Origin: Siphonodentalium dalli
Lineage: Eukaryota > Mollusca > Scaphopoda > Gadilida > Siphonodentaliidae
Assembly: GCA_032622095.1 (NCBI GenBank)
Contig: CP136061.1
Span: forward strand, 236,669,815 to 236,733,814
Reading direction: 5' to 3'
Length of the DNA: 64,000 bases
Under the pieces are notes generated by a model that had not been told where the DNA came from, made no database searches, and saw only the letters and a list, made by a program, of their open reading frames with translations. Below, piece after piece: positions 1 through 14,200 of the stretch (position 1 is its first letter; the number at the start of each line of letters is the position of its first letter). The position numbers and the translations under genes were made by a program.

Positions 1-252
1 TTCTAGCAATTTCATGCTTGACACCAACTTCAGTTTGTTATATTCGCGTAAGCACCATTTTATTGCACAAAACATTTCTAATTTCTAATTACATATTTCA
101 ATACAGACCCAATACGCCACCTCAATGGTGGACATTGGACACCATACCATATGAGGTACATGTAGCAACGTCACTAATTATGGGATGAGACTCTGCTTCT
201 ACTTCAAAGTTCTAGCAATTTCATGCTTGACACCAACTTCAGTTTGTTATAT
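1..252. repeat. 43-bp direct repeat, 209 bp apart
   Basis: Bases 1-43 recur identically at 210-252. Probably part of a larger tandem repeat that began before the window. Confidence 0.8.
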
Positions 253-269
253 GTTTGAGTGATGTCATC

Positions 270-400
270 ATGGCCTTTATTCAGCGCAAATTAATTATGC
301 TTCAGCGTAAATATGATGTATTTTGCATAAATGTTTTGTACTTCAGTGTAAATGATTTGCTCTTCAGCTTAATATTTATTTGTGCTTCAGTGCAAATAAC
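270..400. repeat. degenerate CTTCAGYGYAAAT repeat
   Basis: Four or five spaced copies of GCTTCAGCGTAAAT-like words, a variant of the CTTAAG palindromic repeats seen at 0.6-1.6, 20.4-21.0, 21.2 and 23.4 kb. Confidence 0.6.
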
Positions 401-568
401 CATTATTTGAGTTCTATTAATTTTAGTTTGGTTGCTCAAATAAATGAAGATATCTTTAACTCTTTCGATGCCAAATGCAGATTATTGCGGATTATCCGTT
501 CACCGCCAATCCCACATAATATTGTGGCACTGGGACATCCTGTTGTGGTGCCGGTGGCATCAAAATTA

Positions 569-1653
569 TTGGAAGGCTAAATTCACATTTAATAATGAAT
601 TGCGCTTAAGCGTAATTGTAACTATACTATCTAACCTACCCCTAAACTATTGGCATGACCTGGTGTATCACCTAGAAACACAAGAGGAGCATTGGGCTAA
701 TTATAACCTGTTTTAATTAGCCTGAGTACTCAACAGTCAACTGTGAGAATATGTACAACAATGATAATCCCTAATTACATATTATCAGAATCCCTATATC
801 CAAAGAATTGATGTCTCCTTCCCGGAACTCTAGTATTTTTTTATATAATTTTTTTAAAGTATTGTTTGCACAGATTTGGGCCACTATGGTCATATAGCAT
901 GCATGTGGTGTCACTTCATGAGCATGAGAGCTTGCTTACCTCATATGGTTTACTTATTGACCTATAATCAGGGAAAAACCCTATTTTCATATTATCAGCA
1001 TCCCTGCCAAAAAATTGGTGTCTGATTCCTGGAGCTTTGGTGTCTCTGTCCTCGAGCTCTAGTGTTTTTTATGAAGTCAGCATCTCTTGCACAGATCTAC
1101 CTGTATAGTATTTCTATGGTCATATAAAGCAAATGTAGTGTCACTGAGGGCTTGCTTAATCCCACATATGGTGTGCCTGTATACTGGAAAATTTAAGAAA
1201 ATCAAAGTCGCCCCAACTAATATAGAAGGTAACGCTACTGCGAGTAGCCCCAACTAATACAGAAGATAATATAATGCTATCACGAGTCGCCCCAACTAAA
1301 ACAGAAGGTAATACTATTGCGAGTCAGCCATTTTGATAAAGAAGTTGGACTAGCTCCCTACCCATCCAAACCAATGAAAACAAGAGGTGATATGTCAATA
1401 GTAGTTAAGGCTAAGTTATGGATAAACCTATTTATTCACCAGGGGTGTTTAGTTACATATAACTAGGAAATGCGCTTAAGCGCAATGATTGTGCTTAAGC
1501 GCAATGATTGCACTTAAGTGCAATCAATTGCACTTAAACGCAATTAATGCTGTACTTGCAATTAATTGCACTTAAGTGTAATTATATTTGCGCTTAAGCG
1601 CAATCAATTGCGCTTAAGCGCAATTAATTATTAAATGTGAATTTGGTCTCCCA
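569..1653. mobile_element. CTTAAG-palindrome TIR element, copy A
   Basis: The left end GGAAGGCTAAATTCACATTT and the right end near 1622-1653 (reading AAATGTGAATTTGGTCTCCC) are inverted copies of each other and of the ends of copy B (20381-21006). Just inside each end lie GCGCTTAAGCGCAAT units (599-620; 1467-1625). The middle contains a ~200-bp partial direct duplication (777-955 against 977-1165) and a ~50-bp tandem repeat. No transposase is seen. Confidence 0.7.
1208..1327. repeat. ~45-50-bp tandem repeat, three copies
   Basis: Three units beginning CGCCCCAACTAAT or similar and ending near CTATTGCGAGT; unit lengths vary slightly. Confidence 0.7.
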
Positions 1654-2108
1654 TACAAAAGAGTTAAATATTTGGGGATACTCTATTTTGTTGTGAACAA
1701 AAAGAAAAGCAATGTTTGTGTGAAATCCAATTTGGATAATCCCTTATTGATTATCTGGCAATCACTCAGATTCAGGGTTTGAGAAAATATTTCAACTTTC
1801 ATCCTTTTGAAATCGTGAACATTCAAGTACAGCACATCCTATTTTCTACTTTTTCTTTCAGATTTCTCATTAAATTTTGTCAGACTATCATGCTTGCTAT
1901 CCTGTAGTAGAAGATTTCCAAAATGAATGATAATAATAACAGCAGTTACGTTGTCATTCTTGCTCAAAAAAGAAGAAATCTGTCACTGGATATAACAAAA
2001 CAATATTAAAGAACACAGACATACCGGTACATTGTACAGTTTTATCAGTGTGTGTATAGTTTGCTGCCCAAAGATCTTCCACGAGAAAGCAGGTTTGCGG
2101 GAGAGACA

Positions 2109-2225
2109 ATGAGGATGGGATTTTATTCTTGTAAATGTTTTTACACAAATAATATATATTTGTCTCAGTATAACATTCATGTCAATTATGTCGAGCGGCA
2201 GCAATTTATCAGCGAGTACTCAGAG
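2109..2225 (+). CDS. OGFOD2: OGFOD2 exon 1 (residues 1-39)
   Basis: Encodes the N-terminal motif with CKCFYTNNIYLSQY, matching the CxCFxTxNxY pattern at the vertebrate N-terminus. The donor is GAG|GTTAGT after a complete codon (phase 0). The reading frame is open further upstream to 2052. I could not recognise a promoter. Confidence 0.85.
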
Positions 2226-5200
2226 GTTAGTGTCTATTTTTTCAATTCATCAATTGGTTGAAATAATACTATGAAGTTATTAAACGTTTTACTGGTCTGT
2301 CTGTACCTGTGCATATTTTTTTACTCAACTGCGCAATGTACAAAGTCAATATCGGACCGAGTAAAAGAAGAGGTCCATATATTGACTTTGTATATTGTGC
2401 AGTCGAGTCAAAAAAACATGCACCGGTACAGACCAGTAAAACGTTTATTGACCTTATTATTACATAGCCAAAGTAGTTAGTTTATGTTAGCTTCAGGATT
2501 AAATATTACCTTTCCTGAATCAATTGAGAATTTCATGCTAAGAAAATAATAGCAGATGTAGTGAAATTAATAACGACAACAACATGAACAAGGCAATTAA
2601 AGACAAAAGGTGACTTAATTATCTCTCTGGGTTTTCTCCATGGCATCACAACTGGTCTGTATCGAGTAATATCAGACTAGTAATATCAGACTAGTAATAT
2701 CAGACCAGTTAGTTGGTCCAATATAAATATTACCTTGCGCCTGATGAGAGCAAGGTCAGGAATCACAGGATGGGTGACCTGATACCGCTGAATATGGTGT
2801 GATCACATGTTAAAATTAATTACATCTATGTAATAATACCAGATATCAACTAGTCACTTCTGTGTGTCAAGCAACTTCAACCAATTCCGTGAGTAAATGC
2901 TCAGATTTCACAATACAAGACTCGCCTATAAAAGAGAATGCCTTGGGACAGGGTTTTCGCAAAATTTAAGGAAGATCCAGTCATGGCCATGATGATGGAA
3001 GGGTTAAATATCATCTCCAAAGTGCTCTTTAAAGGGACTTAAGGCCATCGAAGTTGGTTCATGCAAAATATTTTTTTTTATTGAAGTCTGTAAAACAACT
3101 ATCAACAAGTACATGCAAATGAAGATCTACTTTGTTCTTATTTTCATTAATAACTCTCCAATAATGAGATTTTGCATATCAAAACCTTTGTTATGTAGAC
3201 ATAACTATTACAGTGTCATTAACAATTAAAGGTACTCAACCCGTAAAGAGGGTCCCCATCTCAACAGATTCCAACAACAACAATCCGATCAGAGGGTCCT
3301 ATATTACTATTTCTTTGGCTTTGGGGGTAAAAAATATTTGATTCGAGTCGAGGAACCCATCAAACAAAGCTCAGAGTTATTAGATATTGATTTTTCAAAT
3401 TTGTTATGTTCTCGAGATGAGTACTAATATCTGCCGTAATCTGCTCTGGATGTGTACTCAAAATCTATTCAAACAGACAAGGATGAATAACTCTAAAATC
3501 AAGTGGTAATTTTAACGCAATTTTGCATGAGTTCTGGGCCAGATAGTATTCCCGATAATGAAAAATAATAGATTTCTAAAATCGATATCTAACAAATCTG
3601 AGCTTTGATGGGTGACTTCCTCGACTCGAATCAAATATTTTTGACCCCCGAAGCCATTGAAATAGTAATTGAGAGGAGTTTTATCGGGTTGAGTACCTTT
3701 AAAGTCCAATTAGATATCAAAGTTTAATCAAAACTTGACAGTAAAACATATTCTGAAAATAATTTTTGGACTAAAATATTGAAGTTCTACATATGATTAG
3801 CGATGTTTGTTGACACTTCACTGTAACAGTTTTATTTACATAACAATGAATCACATGTAAAATCTGTTTCTCCATGTCCTTCTTAGCAGTAATGTTTTAC
3901 AGACTTTTATAAAAAAAATTCACATTAACCACATAGACCAAGTCTTCTCGTTTAATACGATCGTTTAATATATTGTTACATGCATTTTCTGATAGCGCAA
4001 CAAATTAAAATTCTCTGGAATATTATAAGTTACGGGACGCTTAGTGGTCAGATATGGTGTCATGTGAGGCGAGGTGAGATAAATATTAGGCGAGGCCATA
4101 TATTGATCTCACAGAGTCTTACATGACACCATATCCGATCACTAAGCATCCCGTAACGTATTTATTGTCAGTGGACAAAATCCACCATATCCCTTTAATT
4201 GTTGCTCTCATTTATTTTAATTTGGTAAGTTAAAAGTGTCACCTATGGCCATTAACTTACATGTATGTAACATCATAGTGACACGCCATGGGTGTTGAAC
4301 ATCAACACATTGAGTCAGTGGCTAATCACCAGAAGTAGGACAACACATTGGGTTTGATAGTTAATTTTGGAGTCTTTAGAATTACTCAAATATATCGCAT
4401 GCAGGCTTTGGTATATGGTATGGTACTATGTCTTTAAATTCGCAGAAAATGATTTCCGACAGATATCCATTTTCTTGGTGCCAAAATACACCAAAAATAT
4501 CCCCCTGGCAACAGAGTTTTTTATTTCTGAAAAACAAGATGGTGGATAGGCACCTAATATTTATTTCATATGGGGTCGCTGACCTAATATGGGTTCATTC
4601 ACCATCACTATTTATCGACACCGATTGGCTATAATTACAAGAGCTGATATAATAAATATATATATATAAATATACGCACGTTTGATATCATCATGCTTGG
4701 AAAAGGCTGCCCGGCCTCTATCTATGTTCATATACTTCCAAAGCTTCCAATTGACCTAATCCGAAGACATACACATAAAATAACTCCTGCCCATGATTAT
4801 GGGAGTAAAGTCCTTTATAGAAGTCAGTAACGGTTTGGGACTCATTACAAAACAGCATCAACCCAACCGATATCCAAGCTGTTGTGGACCAAGAAGATTT
4901 GGTCTAATTTACCCACTGCAAAGGTATTGAGTCCCTTTTATAAAAGCACTAAATTTATACAATCATTCCATATATTCTTCATAGTACGCTAAAGCTGATC
5001 AACATTTCACACTCCCCATTCACTGAATGTGAAATATGCAGGCTAATTTATAGTTTTCATTGAAAAGGAATGCACACTCTAGTGATAGTCTGCCAGGCAG
5101 CCAGACTATGAAGCACCTGTAAAATAGCAGCATGCAGTAGACTTGGCATTACTCAACTGGGGGTAATAATGTGACAGTTACAGTGCTTGGACAAGCCTGC

Positions 5201-8200
5201 AATTAGTTTGTCTGTCATTTGCAGAAAGAGGTCCCCAGAGGGTGAATTTAGTGATGCTATCCCGTACAGTGGGCCAGCATCACCAAATTCACCCTGTGGG
5301 GACCTCATTCTGTGAAGGCTTCAATTTCTGGGAAGTATCTCCAAGTCTGGGAAGTCTCCAATTGACATTGTTTTTAGTTTCTTTTTCCTTTCTGTGAAGT
5401 TTCTATATCCCCTAATTTGCAGAAGATAAAATGCATAATCAATGTGACTAATGGGTGAACATCACCAACTTCAACTGGGGAATTTCAATCTGATCCTAGG
5501 TCTCCATAGCAGTTGAGACCTAAGCAGAATGAGGTTCTCATGGGGTAGAGTCCGAAGCTGCCATCGCACGCTGCCGCCACCAGCCATTTTGACCACAAGC
5601 CGCCGCCAGTCATATTGTCTCTAACGCCAGCCACATGAAAACATCTCCGCCGCCGGAATTGTCAAATGGCTGAGCCGCGTGCATGGGCTTATGTGACAAT
5701 TTAAGCACAACTTCACTTTGAATCGCAAAGAACTGAACTGCATTGCCCAATATTGGTATACTCGCATGGACACGGCATGGTTGCTATATTATCAGAACAC
5801 CCGGACATCTCAATGTGGAATAGACTATTCCAATGAATGCTTTCATATAACTGAATGGGAGAATCAATTCAGTATTGAAAGGGTTAAAGTATAAATTGTT
5901 TATTTTGACATGACTCAGTCTCAGACATCGCTGGAATTTGTCAATATATGCATAATACCCTGTAGAAGAGAATAGAAAATAGTTTGAAATATTATAGCAT
6001 TACTATCGGATTCATCATTCAGTGATGGATGCATATATCGCCAGATGCCAGTGATGCTAGCAGTCTGAAGTCGACAGAAGTACTACATAGTACATCCATG
6101 CCAGTACTTTGTGTATTTTCGCCATAATGGAAAAGCCCAACACCAAAAGAGCACATGTGGTCTCGTCTGGGATTCTACGGGTTCACCACAAACGCTAAAA
6201 CAAACGGGGTGTATATAACCGGGGATTAGGAAAATTTCGGATATGAAATACGCTGAATGATAACGTCTCAGCCAGCTGAGCCGCCATATTTCGTCAGCCA
6301 CGAACGTCGCGACTGAGCCGGCTTAGCCAGCTAACCAGTCATGAAATTGGTTGAGCCAGCCGTGAAAACTATTTGTTTATGGCTTCGGGGTCTATCATGG
6401 GGTGAAATTTGTGATACTAGGATTTCTAGCCTGCCGTGCAGGAAAGCGTCACTAAATTCACCCTCTAGGGACCTCATTCTGCAGATGACAGACACAATAT
6501 TTGCATGCTTGCAATGAGATAAGAGCTATATAAAAATTTTCCTTTATAATGCGCAATAGTGTGGAAATCTTAGCAGTTATGTACTTTCAGATGCTCATGT
6601 CAAAAGGAATAAGCAGGGATAACATGGATGAAATAATCCAACAAGTGAGTAATGTCATGCAGATTAGTTAAATTAGTATTGTAGCATACTAGTTATTTGG
6701 TGTTTTTATGAAGTGTGAAGACACGGGACAGTTCAGGAATGCTTAAATTGGTGACCGTAACGAATCAAAAAGCATGTTTTCGTGCAATAGACCATCCACA
6801 ATAACATGACGACAGTATTTAAAGCTAGAAAATGCTGCAACTAAGTTATGTCCCAAATACTGATGGATGTGAATATGATGAGTAATGGATGAAAGTAACT
6901 CTATATTATATACTGTTTAGTGTACTTCTGCACTTTCACATTCGGCAAACTTCGTCAATCTCTGTATGGCATACTGAAATCTGCCATTTTGTGTCATTCT
7001 GAACACCTCAACCTTTGGCAGTATAGGGTATAGCGAATGGAGACTGATGAGTTTTGCTGAACGATTTTGTATGGAATTCCCATGTCACATACAATTTCTG
7101 GAACCTAACAGTCCCAGTGGACTTGGGACTATGTTATTCTTACAGAGATAGCCATAGGGCAATATATTAATAGATATTTTGAAACTTTGTTGGACCTATG
7201 TAACCATTTGTTAGTATGTCCTGAAGTAGCTTTACACAAAGCACATTGGGGTCTGTAAAATCAAAGGAACTACACCTGATGGAAAATATTTTATAAAATT
7301 TAAATCAGGATAGCTAATTTCAAATTGTATTGAATCAGACAAACAATTCCTAATTTAAACAAATTGCAGGGCCCTAATTACATGATATTTTTATCTTACT
7401 CTTTTTAGGTTCTTAAAGAAGTAGAAAGAAGAAAGAGGCTTATGCATGATTCATTGGAACGACAGTTGTTCATAAAGAAGAATTATGTACCATGCCATCC
7501 AGAAATCTACTCATTAAAGGTTTGTGTTGCTTGTTTTAATATAGTCTTATTACAAATATCGTCATTGGGATTTTAAAAGGGCGTACCTGCCATTTTGGCA
7601 CAAAAATCTTATTGCATTTTTGGAATCTACAGGTCCGATTACATAAGTTCCTCAGATAACTTGTCAAAATTCGTGTTCTAAAATTTGGTTCCTGCAAAAA
7701 TCTTTTGTTAATTCTAAAATGTAATAATTTTATTTTCGAAACCGTTCCTGACAGAATAACTCTGATCGGATTGTTTTAAAGAAGAATGGCCATAGGGCAT
7801 ATCCTCCATATCCTCAGTGACAGAGACTAAAGAAGCCGCAGAAATCATCAAAACTAAAATGTCGCACAGACAATATTTCTATTTTTTTATTTCTGAAGTG
7901 TTGTATAACACCATCAAATCATGTTTTTTCTCAACTAGAAGATAATTGAATATGAAAGTGTATTATAACAACTGTGATAGAGTGTTATTGTGCAAAGATA
8001 TTGACAGATACCAATCTTAGTTCCAGAGATAAATAGCTTTTTGAGTCTCCTGAACAATTTGATTTTTCCTGGGGTACGACCTTTTAGAAGCCCACTGACA
8101 ATATAGTGTTTTTTGCACATGCGATCTTGATGTCTAACATTTATGCCAGTACATTCTCTTATACATGTCAGTCTCCCATGGGGAACTTCAATCTGATCCT

Positions 8201-11200
8201 AGGTCTCCCATACCAGTTGAGGCCAAAAAGAATGAGGTCCCCAGAGGGTGAATATGTTGATGCTAGCCCACTGTGCGGGATAGCATCACTAAATTCACCC
8301 TCTGAGGACCTCATTCAGCAAATGACAGATACACAATTTGCAGGCTTTTTGTCAGACTACTTTATGGATCTTCGGGGTGACCTCTAGATAGGATCCATCG
8401 ATTATTTCCGAAATTTGTTAAAAACATGGCTGCCATCAGCATCTTGGATTTTACTCTTTGCATGACTAAATCCTTTGGTACACCCTACAGGCCACATACA
8501 TCATTCAATCGTCATCAAACTTCATATGGATCTTCAGGGTGATGTCTAGATGAGAGCCATCGATTATTTCTGAAAAATATGACCACCAGCAGCCATCTTG
8601 GATTTCATCTTTGAATCCATTGGCACACCCTGCATATATCTAAGAAATGTTTTGGAAATTTACAGACATGATTAGGATCACCTCTAGATGAGAGCTATCA
8701 AATTTAAACGAATTCCGATTAAAAACATGGCCACCGGCAGCCATCTTTTATTTTACTCTTTGCATGACTAAATCCTTTGGCACACTCTACAGACAACACC
8801 CCTCATTCGATCTTCACCAAACATTTATGCATCTTCAGGGTGGCCACTAGATGGGAGCCATTGAATTTTTCTGAAATTCTTTGAAAAACATGGCTGACAG
8901 CGGCCCTCTTTGTTTTTATTTGCATGACTATATCCTTCCGCACAACCTACAGGCCACATCGCTCATCCAAACTTCTTATTAAGGATCTTCGGGGTGATCT
9001 CTAGATAGGAGCCAATGATGGCCAGGGGCCATATTGGATTTTTATGCTTTATGGTGCACCCTACGTGCCACATCCCTCATCCAAACATCATATGGTTCTT
9101 TGGTGATACCTCTGGATGGAAGCTATCCAATTCTTCCGAAATTTGTTAAAAAACATGGGTGCCTGGAGCCAACTTGGATTTCAGATTTGAATCCATCGGC
9201 ACACCCTGCAGACCACATTTAGTGGAGTAATGTTTGAGATGAAATTAATTTCATTTACACAATACAATCCATTTACTAAAACTTTTTTACTATCCTTCTT
9301 TATCATTCTATTGACTACTCAGCATAAATGTAATGCCTCCCCAAGTTGAGCTACAGTGTCATTGACACTTTCATTAGTTGAACATGCTGCATGCCTAATG
9401 GTTAGGCGAGCAATTTTTTTAGCTCCTGGGATGGGATAGGTTATCCCTTTCCTGTTGCCTGAGCATCAACTGTCCAGTACAACGTGCATGTACAAAGATC
9501 CCAGTATTTTTAATCTCAAAATTTATACAAACTATAGAGAAGTCTTTGTATTGATAAATAAAACAGAATAGCCTGAATCAACCCTCCTGGCAGTCATTCA
9601 TATCACTAGCTATGTCAGATGTTTTACCCTTAGAAAAAAAATATTTATGTTATAGAATTATTGGCCCTCCTATTCCAGCCCCTACTTGGTCATTGCCTAC
9701 CATTTGAACTATATTGAACTACTGTACTAACTCAAACACCCAAACCAGCTTCCCAAGTGAAATTATAGGATAATTGGATACATGTAGATGTAGCTCTTGT
9801 TGGTCTTAAAGATACGGTAAACGATGTCAGTAGGTATTCATTTTAAAATAGTGACATCTGTTAAACCCACCATAAACAGAAAGATTATTATATTATAGAC
9901 AAACTTTGTTCGTATACCAATCATAAATATTGCATAAATTGCATGTTATTGTCATGTTAGAACTCTGTGTTATGCAAACAAATGTTCTTATTTTCATTCT
10001 AAATTACTCTCCAATAATGAGATTTTGCATATTGAAAACATTGTTATGTAAATATTACTGTTACAGTGGCATTGCCGATCAAAGTCCAATTATATACCAA
10101 AGTTTAATCAACAGTTGACAGCAAACATTGGAAAAGGTCCTGAAAGGTATTGAAAAATATTCTGAAAAAAAAGTTTCAACATGCAACAGTTTGTTACTGG
10201 AGAGTTATCAATAATGAATATAAGAACAAAGTTAATGTATTTTAATGTACAGTAATGCCCTAATTAATCGACTCCATAACCACAGCAGAATTATGGGTAA
10301 TTTTTTAGGATTTAGTCGGAAATATGGTTTGTAGCCATTAAATCCTGAAAAATTACCCATAATTCTGCTGTGGTTATGGAGTCGATTAATTAGGGCATTA
10401 CTGTATGTTCTTCTTTGTAGTGATGTTTTACAAACTTATATTTTTAGCACATTTACCCCCTGCGAGTGCCTTGATCCCTTTAAGCTTGAAACTATAAAAT
10501 TTGAGCTTGCCATCATTCTGTCCAGCAATGATTGGAAAAATATTCTCTTACTGACCTGCTCATTGTAGGAAGACTACCTTGCACCAGAGTTTGTTAGGCT
10601 GGTTACCTGCTGTAGAAAACACAGTCTTGATAGTCAAGAGGTGCTACAATATCTCAAAAAGGAAGCAGGTCAGTTTGAAGTCTCATAGATGCCAGGGTTT
10701 CTGCTAGGGGTTGGGGGAATGGTACCCCTCTGGCCGCTGGGGGAAATCTCAGTACATAAAAAAACTGTGAATATCTAATAGTAAATAGTAAATCAATCGA
10801 TAAATTAAGCCAATTTCTGAATATCTATGGCAACACAAGTAGATAAAGTCAATGAATCATAGTCGTCTTATATTTTTGACAATTTGAAGGGTTAATGTAA
10901 GGATGTTGTCATTTGGCACGGCATGTTAACATTGATTTTGTTTATAGGCACCGTAAACTTTGCGACAAAACATCAAGTTAAATTTGCAGGTAAAATATAT
11001 GTGCTGACAAATTTTGTACCGCCACCAACAATGGTAGAGGAAATAGTTAAATTCTCAATTTATTTTGACGTCCGACTTCACTACATTCATTATTCATGAC
11101 TGTACATTCATGATAACATGTTATATATACCATAAAATATTCATAATCATTCTAGTAGTAACAAACATCTGGACCTCATCTACATAATCATTAATGAGAA

Positions 11201-14200
11201 CCAGTCAGAAGTTCTGAAAACAATTTTTCACCGGTAAAATTACCGTAAATCCCAAGCTATTTTGTTCAAATTTGGAAGGCGACTTCGTTTTCGCCTTGCG
11301 GACATTGGAGGGCAAAGTCGCCGGTGAGAAGTCGATAACTTCGCCCCAGTCACCTCCTACCTTGGGGCCTTGTCAGAACAGTGTGTCAGTTGGGAACGTA
11401 AACGTGACGTAACCAGGCAGAATCAACCATGTGGCTTTTAGCGATGTCTGCTTCGATATCTTTCAGAACATGGCAATAATAATTGTCAATGCATGTATAG
11501 CTCTGAAAAGCATTCTTTTCCTGCCAAATGGTTCACTTGTGATCAGCGTTAACATGCAAATAAAATTATCTTCAATTATTACCCCCTGTTGGTTTTATTT
11601 AGTGACATATATACACAAATGTTGTAGTCATTATTCTGTGGACAGTGGATCGGGTAGGAGAATATGTCAGAGGGTAATTTGGGTAAGGGGAAAGGGACAT
11701 TAAAGGGACCTGCTGCCCCTATAATGGAAACCGTGAATAAACTGAACTTACAATTTGTGCACTGTAGTTGGAAATTTATCCATAATATATTACAGTGTCT
11801 TTCATTTCGGGTGACATGAAATAATCCTCCGCATCTCACTCGAGGAGAAATACCGTACGCTACTAAGAACAGTTAACAATTATCTGTATCTTACCTGGAA
11901 ACTATTTTAATTCACGCACAACTTTTTCTTCACTGTAATTGTCAAAATTATTTACTACCATAAACTTTTCAGAGCGACGCCAGCTCTAGATTTTCTTCCC
12001 ATGCTCTGCAGGTGCAATTTTTACATGATCGTTGATTTAAAAAATTGAATTGGCATAAACTAAACAATCTCAAATCTATCAAAACATATCAGAAATAAAA
12101 CATGTATTTTCAGTATTTTTTCAATGGTTTTGTTCGGAAATCTCCTATGTATGTTTTGTGATACCTCTTACCAAATTATGTATACATTATGTTGGGGTTC
12201 GAAGGAGCTATGTCCGTATAATACCTGTAACCATTCACACTTCATAATTTATTCTTCATTCTTTGAATACATGGTGTCTTTCCAGGAGAGCAAGTCTACT
12301 CACTTCCTGTTCTTAATGCTGAGTTCTGTGAAAAGTTTGTTGAAGAAATTCAACATTTTGAGGAGAGTGATTGTCCAAAGGGAAGGCCAAATACCATGAA
12401 TAATTATGGGGTGAGTTAAATACAAATGACACCTTTTAAAGGTGTACTGTACACTAAAACCGGCCATTTAAGGGACCATCTCCTTTTATACTAAACAGAA
12501 TATATGCAACAAATGAATGAATTTGAGCCATATATTAGTGCACAATACACTCATGTGCTCTATGAATGATGCAAACAACATGGTAATTATAATGAAAATG
12601 AATTTATGGCTGGAGTCATAAAGTCATAGTTAACCCTTCCATGACTGGAGCTTCCTGAATTTTTGCGAATACCCTGTGCCAATACATTTTCTTATATATG
12701 CGAGTTGCCCATAAGGCACCTCACATATATAAGAGAATGCATTGGCCTAACAATATTGACCTTGTAAGCCAGTGCATTTTCTTATATATGTGAAGCTCCC
12801 TATGGGAGACTCGCATATATAAGAGAATTCACTGGCACATGGGTCTTTAATGCTGCACAACCACAGCTCCTGTCATGAAAGGTTTAAGCATTTGTTCAGG
12901 ATTAGGGGTTGGTCGGACACCTCCCTCAATGTCTTGACCCTAAAACATATAAGATACCTATTGTTTTTGAGTGGATACCATAATTTATGTCATGAATGAG
13001 CGAGACAAATAATACTTTAAACATGTGTCTCATGCAGGAATGACATACTACAGTAATGCACTAAATAATCGACTCCTTAACCACAGCAGAATTATGGGTA
13101 ATTTTTCAGGATTTAGTCGGAAATATGGCTTGTTGCCATTCATTGGAAATCTCTCAGAGAGACTAAATCCTGAAAATTACCCATAATTCTGATGTGATTA
13201 AGGAGTCAATTATTTAGGGCATTACTGTAGGTATTCATTTTATTATATTCGTTTCCCAAGAAATTCGATATTTATATTGATAAAATATTCTCAGAATCGC
13301 CTTTAATTGATGTATCAAAGCCAACAGCTGATCACTGCTTGATCACTTCACCATCCAGGTATCCACCGAATATTCTTCTTCCCATATTCTTCTGTGTATA
13401 ACTTGATGACAGGAAGCAGTTTGTTAACATCGGGGACTCCTACTCTGGTGTGTCCTCTGTGGAAGTTAGTGTTCTCAGGCGTCCATATTAGGACCTCTTC
13501 TATTCTTGTGCTATACACTTCCACTTGGAGACATAATACAAAAAAATGGTGCTAGGTTAGGTACCATTTCTATATTGATAACAGTCAAGTGTGTATGTCC
13601 CTTTCTGTCAGAAGGATCCTGATGGTTATCATGAAGCATGTGCTGTTGGAAGCCTGTTCTCTTGATATAAGAAATTAGATGAGATTGGACAGACTCAACA
13701 CTGAATCCTTCAGTATTAACCTTGGGGACAGTATAGTTCAGTCCAGTGGCACTATTCGGAATTTAGATGGCTATTTTGATGAATACATGTCCATGGACAA
13801 AATGTGTCTCATACAGTAACTATATTATGACAATCTGAGATGTTTGCGGAGAATTTGGTGCCATTTAACCGATGGTGTCATGAAACATGAGATTATAAAT
13901 CTTGTTGTATCTCGAGTGGACCATATTAATTAAATTTTCACCAATATCTCAAGGGAAATGTACAAAAAATGAGTATGGTATCGAAAAAAACTGTGCACAA
14001 CTTATAAAGAACGTTTCTCTATATGCTCACATAACACCGGCGATGATTGACCTTCATATGACGACTTTAGAATTTTCGTCAAATGTACAGATGTGCAGTT
14101 ATACTGAGGCGAGCTACTGTCCATATATTACATAAAAAAATGCCCCGAATCAAAAATAGTGCCCAAATTCGAGGACAGATTTTGAAAATCACCGAAAACC

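Noticed and set aside
2052-2108. Upstream in-frame start for OGFOD2
   Set aside because: It would add 19 residues with no counterpart; the Met at 2109 gives the expected N-terminal spacing.
11431-11839. Overlapping frames on both strands in OGFOD2 intron 4
   Set aside because: No motif, no matching splice sites, AT-rich composition typical of introns.
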